Shown here piece after piece: positions 62,587 through 64,000 of a stretch of DNA of 64,000 nucleotides; position 1 is the stretch's first letter; each line of letters starts with the position of its first letter. Below the pieces are notes generated by a model, which did no database searches, had not been told where the DNA came from, and worked only from the letters and a program-made list of their open reading frames with translations. Where the stretch lies: the NCBI GenBank assembly GCA_907165275.2, contig OU015657.1, forward strand, positions 13,167,001 through 13,231,000, written 5' to 3'. The DNA is from Zygaena filipendulae (taxonomy: Eukaryota; Arthropoda; Insecta; Lepidoptera; Zygaenidae). A program made the translations under genes and the position numbers.

Positions 62587-62972
62587 ATGAAGATCTATCA
62601 ATTAAATGGATATGAAATGAAACAGAAACTTAAAACTTGGCTGGCCACCCTAAGCTACAATGAAACAGAAGACCTCTTACAAATGTACTATGCTAACTAA
62701 GTTCTCGCAAATGTACACAGTTTTCACATTTACACAAACACACATACCAACGCACACACTCATCCGCACTATTACATACGCACTACATTAATTACGTACT
62801 AAGCTAAGGCACGGAGACCTGGAGGGTTAAAATACAGGCATTGCCTAGTTTAACCTCCAGTCTCCCATAAATAGTTTACAATATTGAAGTTTGTATTTGT
62901 TCAAGTTGTATTTTGTAAAAATGTTTTGTGGTTTGTGGTTAAATAAACTTATTATTATTATTATTATTATTA
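62587..62972 (+). mobile_element. 3' fragment of a LINE with ORF end and (ATT)n tail
   Basis: A 37-codon frame at 62587-62700 (containing LKTWLATLSYNETEDLLQ, stop TAA) looks like the C-terminal tip of a CR1/Rex1-type ORF2, compare FSKKLKQWLQSQVYY in the element at 48 kb. About 245 nt of 3' UTR follow with AATAAAC and an ATT tail from 62949. Family differs from the 48-kb copy by its 3' UTR. Confidence 0.6.
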
Positions 62973-64000
62973 ACTGAATCATTCACTTTCAACTGTAGGT
63001 ATCGATAGCACGATCATCGACAGTTAGGCATCACTAGCGCCGTCTCCCCGCGATTGCTGGCAACTTGTAGCAACTCGGGCGACATGTGGTCATCCACTTG
63101 CATTTTTTTTAAATAAAATTTGCATACGTTTAGGGCCACGCACGACTTTTTTGTTACTGCGGAGATGTTTTTAAACAATATAACGGCTGGGACTGGATTT
63201 TTATACGCCAATTTAGCTTCTAACTCCGGCATAGGGTTTCTAATGAAATCGTTTTCGTCGGTTAGCTAAGGTTGTAAAGTTTTATTGAGGACTACAGCTG
63301 TGGCCAGCGGCTTTGCTCGCGTGAAGTTTAGAAATGCGCTGGCGTCAGTGCCGTGCCCATAGTTCTCTGATTTTTATGTTTTAAATTGTTATAATCATGA
63401 TCAAATGAAATTTAGCACCAGACAAAAGTATAGGTATAAACAGACTAACAAACCAATCATTTTACTGCAGTAGAAGAAGTGCCAGACTATTTATGGTTCA
63501 ACGGATTTTGTTGTAGTTTTGGTTTGTCATATCGAGCGCTGGAACCTGGCTGGAACTTTTTGGAAAATATGTTATGTTTCTTTGCATAATTTTAGGATAT
63601 TTTAACTTTGAATTTAGAACATCTAAAATACAAGGTAAACGTATGTAAGAATTATGATTGAAGCAATTGAACAAGCTTCATTGTATGTAGTTACTGGTTA
63701 GATAAAATTTGTAACAGTTTGTGTTCCCACAAGCCCGAGTGAGCAGTGGTTACTTAGCGTGCTATATCCGTCTGATCGCGTCCCCACACAAACATGGACA
63801 CTTTTAATCACCGAATTAAAAACATCCATTCACCGACGCTCTGTGAAAGTGCCACTGTTCCGTTCACACGTCTGTCACTCCGCGGCATCGTTCCATTACA
63901 CTCCAACAAAACCACCTCAACGCCGTACCACTTAATCTTAATCGATACATTCAGCCAGGGCAACTTCGACCTTGTCAAGTTGGAAATTAGGTTTGAATGA
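62973..64000. other. Unique DNA to window end
   Basis: TATCGATA at 63000-63007 and the inverted module ATCGACAGT / CATCACTAGCG at 63016-63039 look promoter-like. A 68-codon plus frame at 63794-64000 starts CAAACATGG (good start context) and ends with TGA at the last base; no domain recognised. A weak Helitron-like block lies near 63300 (TGTGGCCAGCGGCTTTGCTC). Confidence 0.35.

Overview
The window looks like AT-rich intergenic or intronic DNA from an insect, most likely a moth or butterfly. Four different non-LTR retrotransposons, a tRNA-derived SINE, terminal-inverted-repeat elements and more than 25 copies of a Helitron-like short element fill it, and the short element closely resembles families common in Lepidoptera. 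This assignment rests on recognising repeat types, not on a database search. No host protein-coding gene can be established; the best candidate is one short first coding exon at 60267-60318 ending in a good splice donor.

Layout. 0-12 kb: a pair of inverted ~690-bp repeat arms (674-1356 and 3135-3836), many Helitron-like copies, and scattered GC-rich unsequenced-function islands. 12-18.2 kb: a cluster of DNA-transposon derivatives, namely a perfect foldback element (11795-12037), two Harbinger-like non-autonomous elements that still carry the first 31-41 codons of an ORF (12390-12948, 14489-14982), and a TAA-flanked inverted-repeat element (17744-18154). 18.9-19.2 kb: a CpG-rich minisatellite. 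20.7-24.8 kb: an apparently intact CR1/Daphne-like retrotransposon on the minus strand with ORF1 and ORF2. 25-33 kb: unique DNA with a possible E2F/DRE promoter, Helitrons, and copies of an inverted-repeat element containing TGACGTCA palindromes.

33.1-37.7 kb: a LOA-like retrotransposon on the minus strand (ORF1, endonuclease, reverse transcriptase plus RNase H) with a 53-nt internal poly(A) tract and an ATGA junction splitting ORF2. 43.2-46.0 kb: a 5'-truncated, frameshifted CR1/Zenon-like element on the minus strand. 48.2-49.9 kb: a 5'-truncated reverse transcriptase on the plus strand ending in an (ATT)n tail. 50-64 kb: more Helitrons, inverted-repeat elements, a tRNA-derived SINE (60762-61029), a C-terminal LINE fragment (62587-62972) and several promoter-like motif clusters.

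Functionally the coding content is retrotransposition machinery: ORF1 proteins bind element RNA, the APE-type endonuclease nicks target DNA, and the reverse transcriptase copies RNA at the nick. The short elements encode nothing and would depend on proteins made elsewhere. The remaining unique DNA alternates AT-rich stretches with 100-200 bp GC-rich islands carrying E-box, TGTCA, T-box-like and DRE-like motifs. That pattern would fit regulatory DNA of a large gene, but this is inference.
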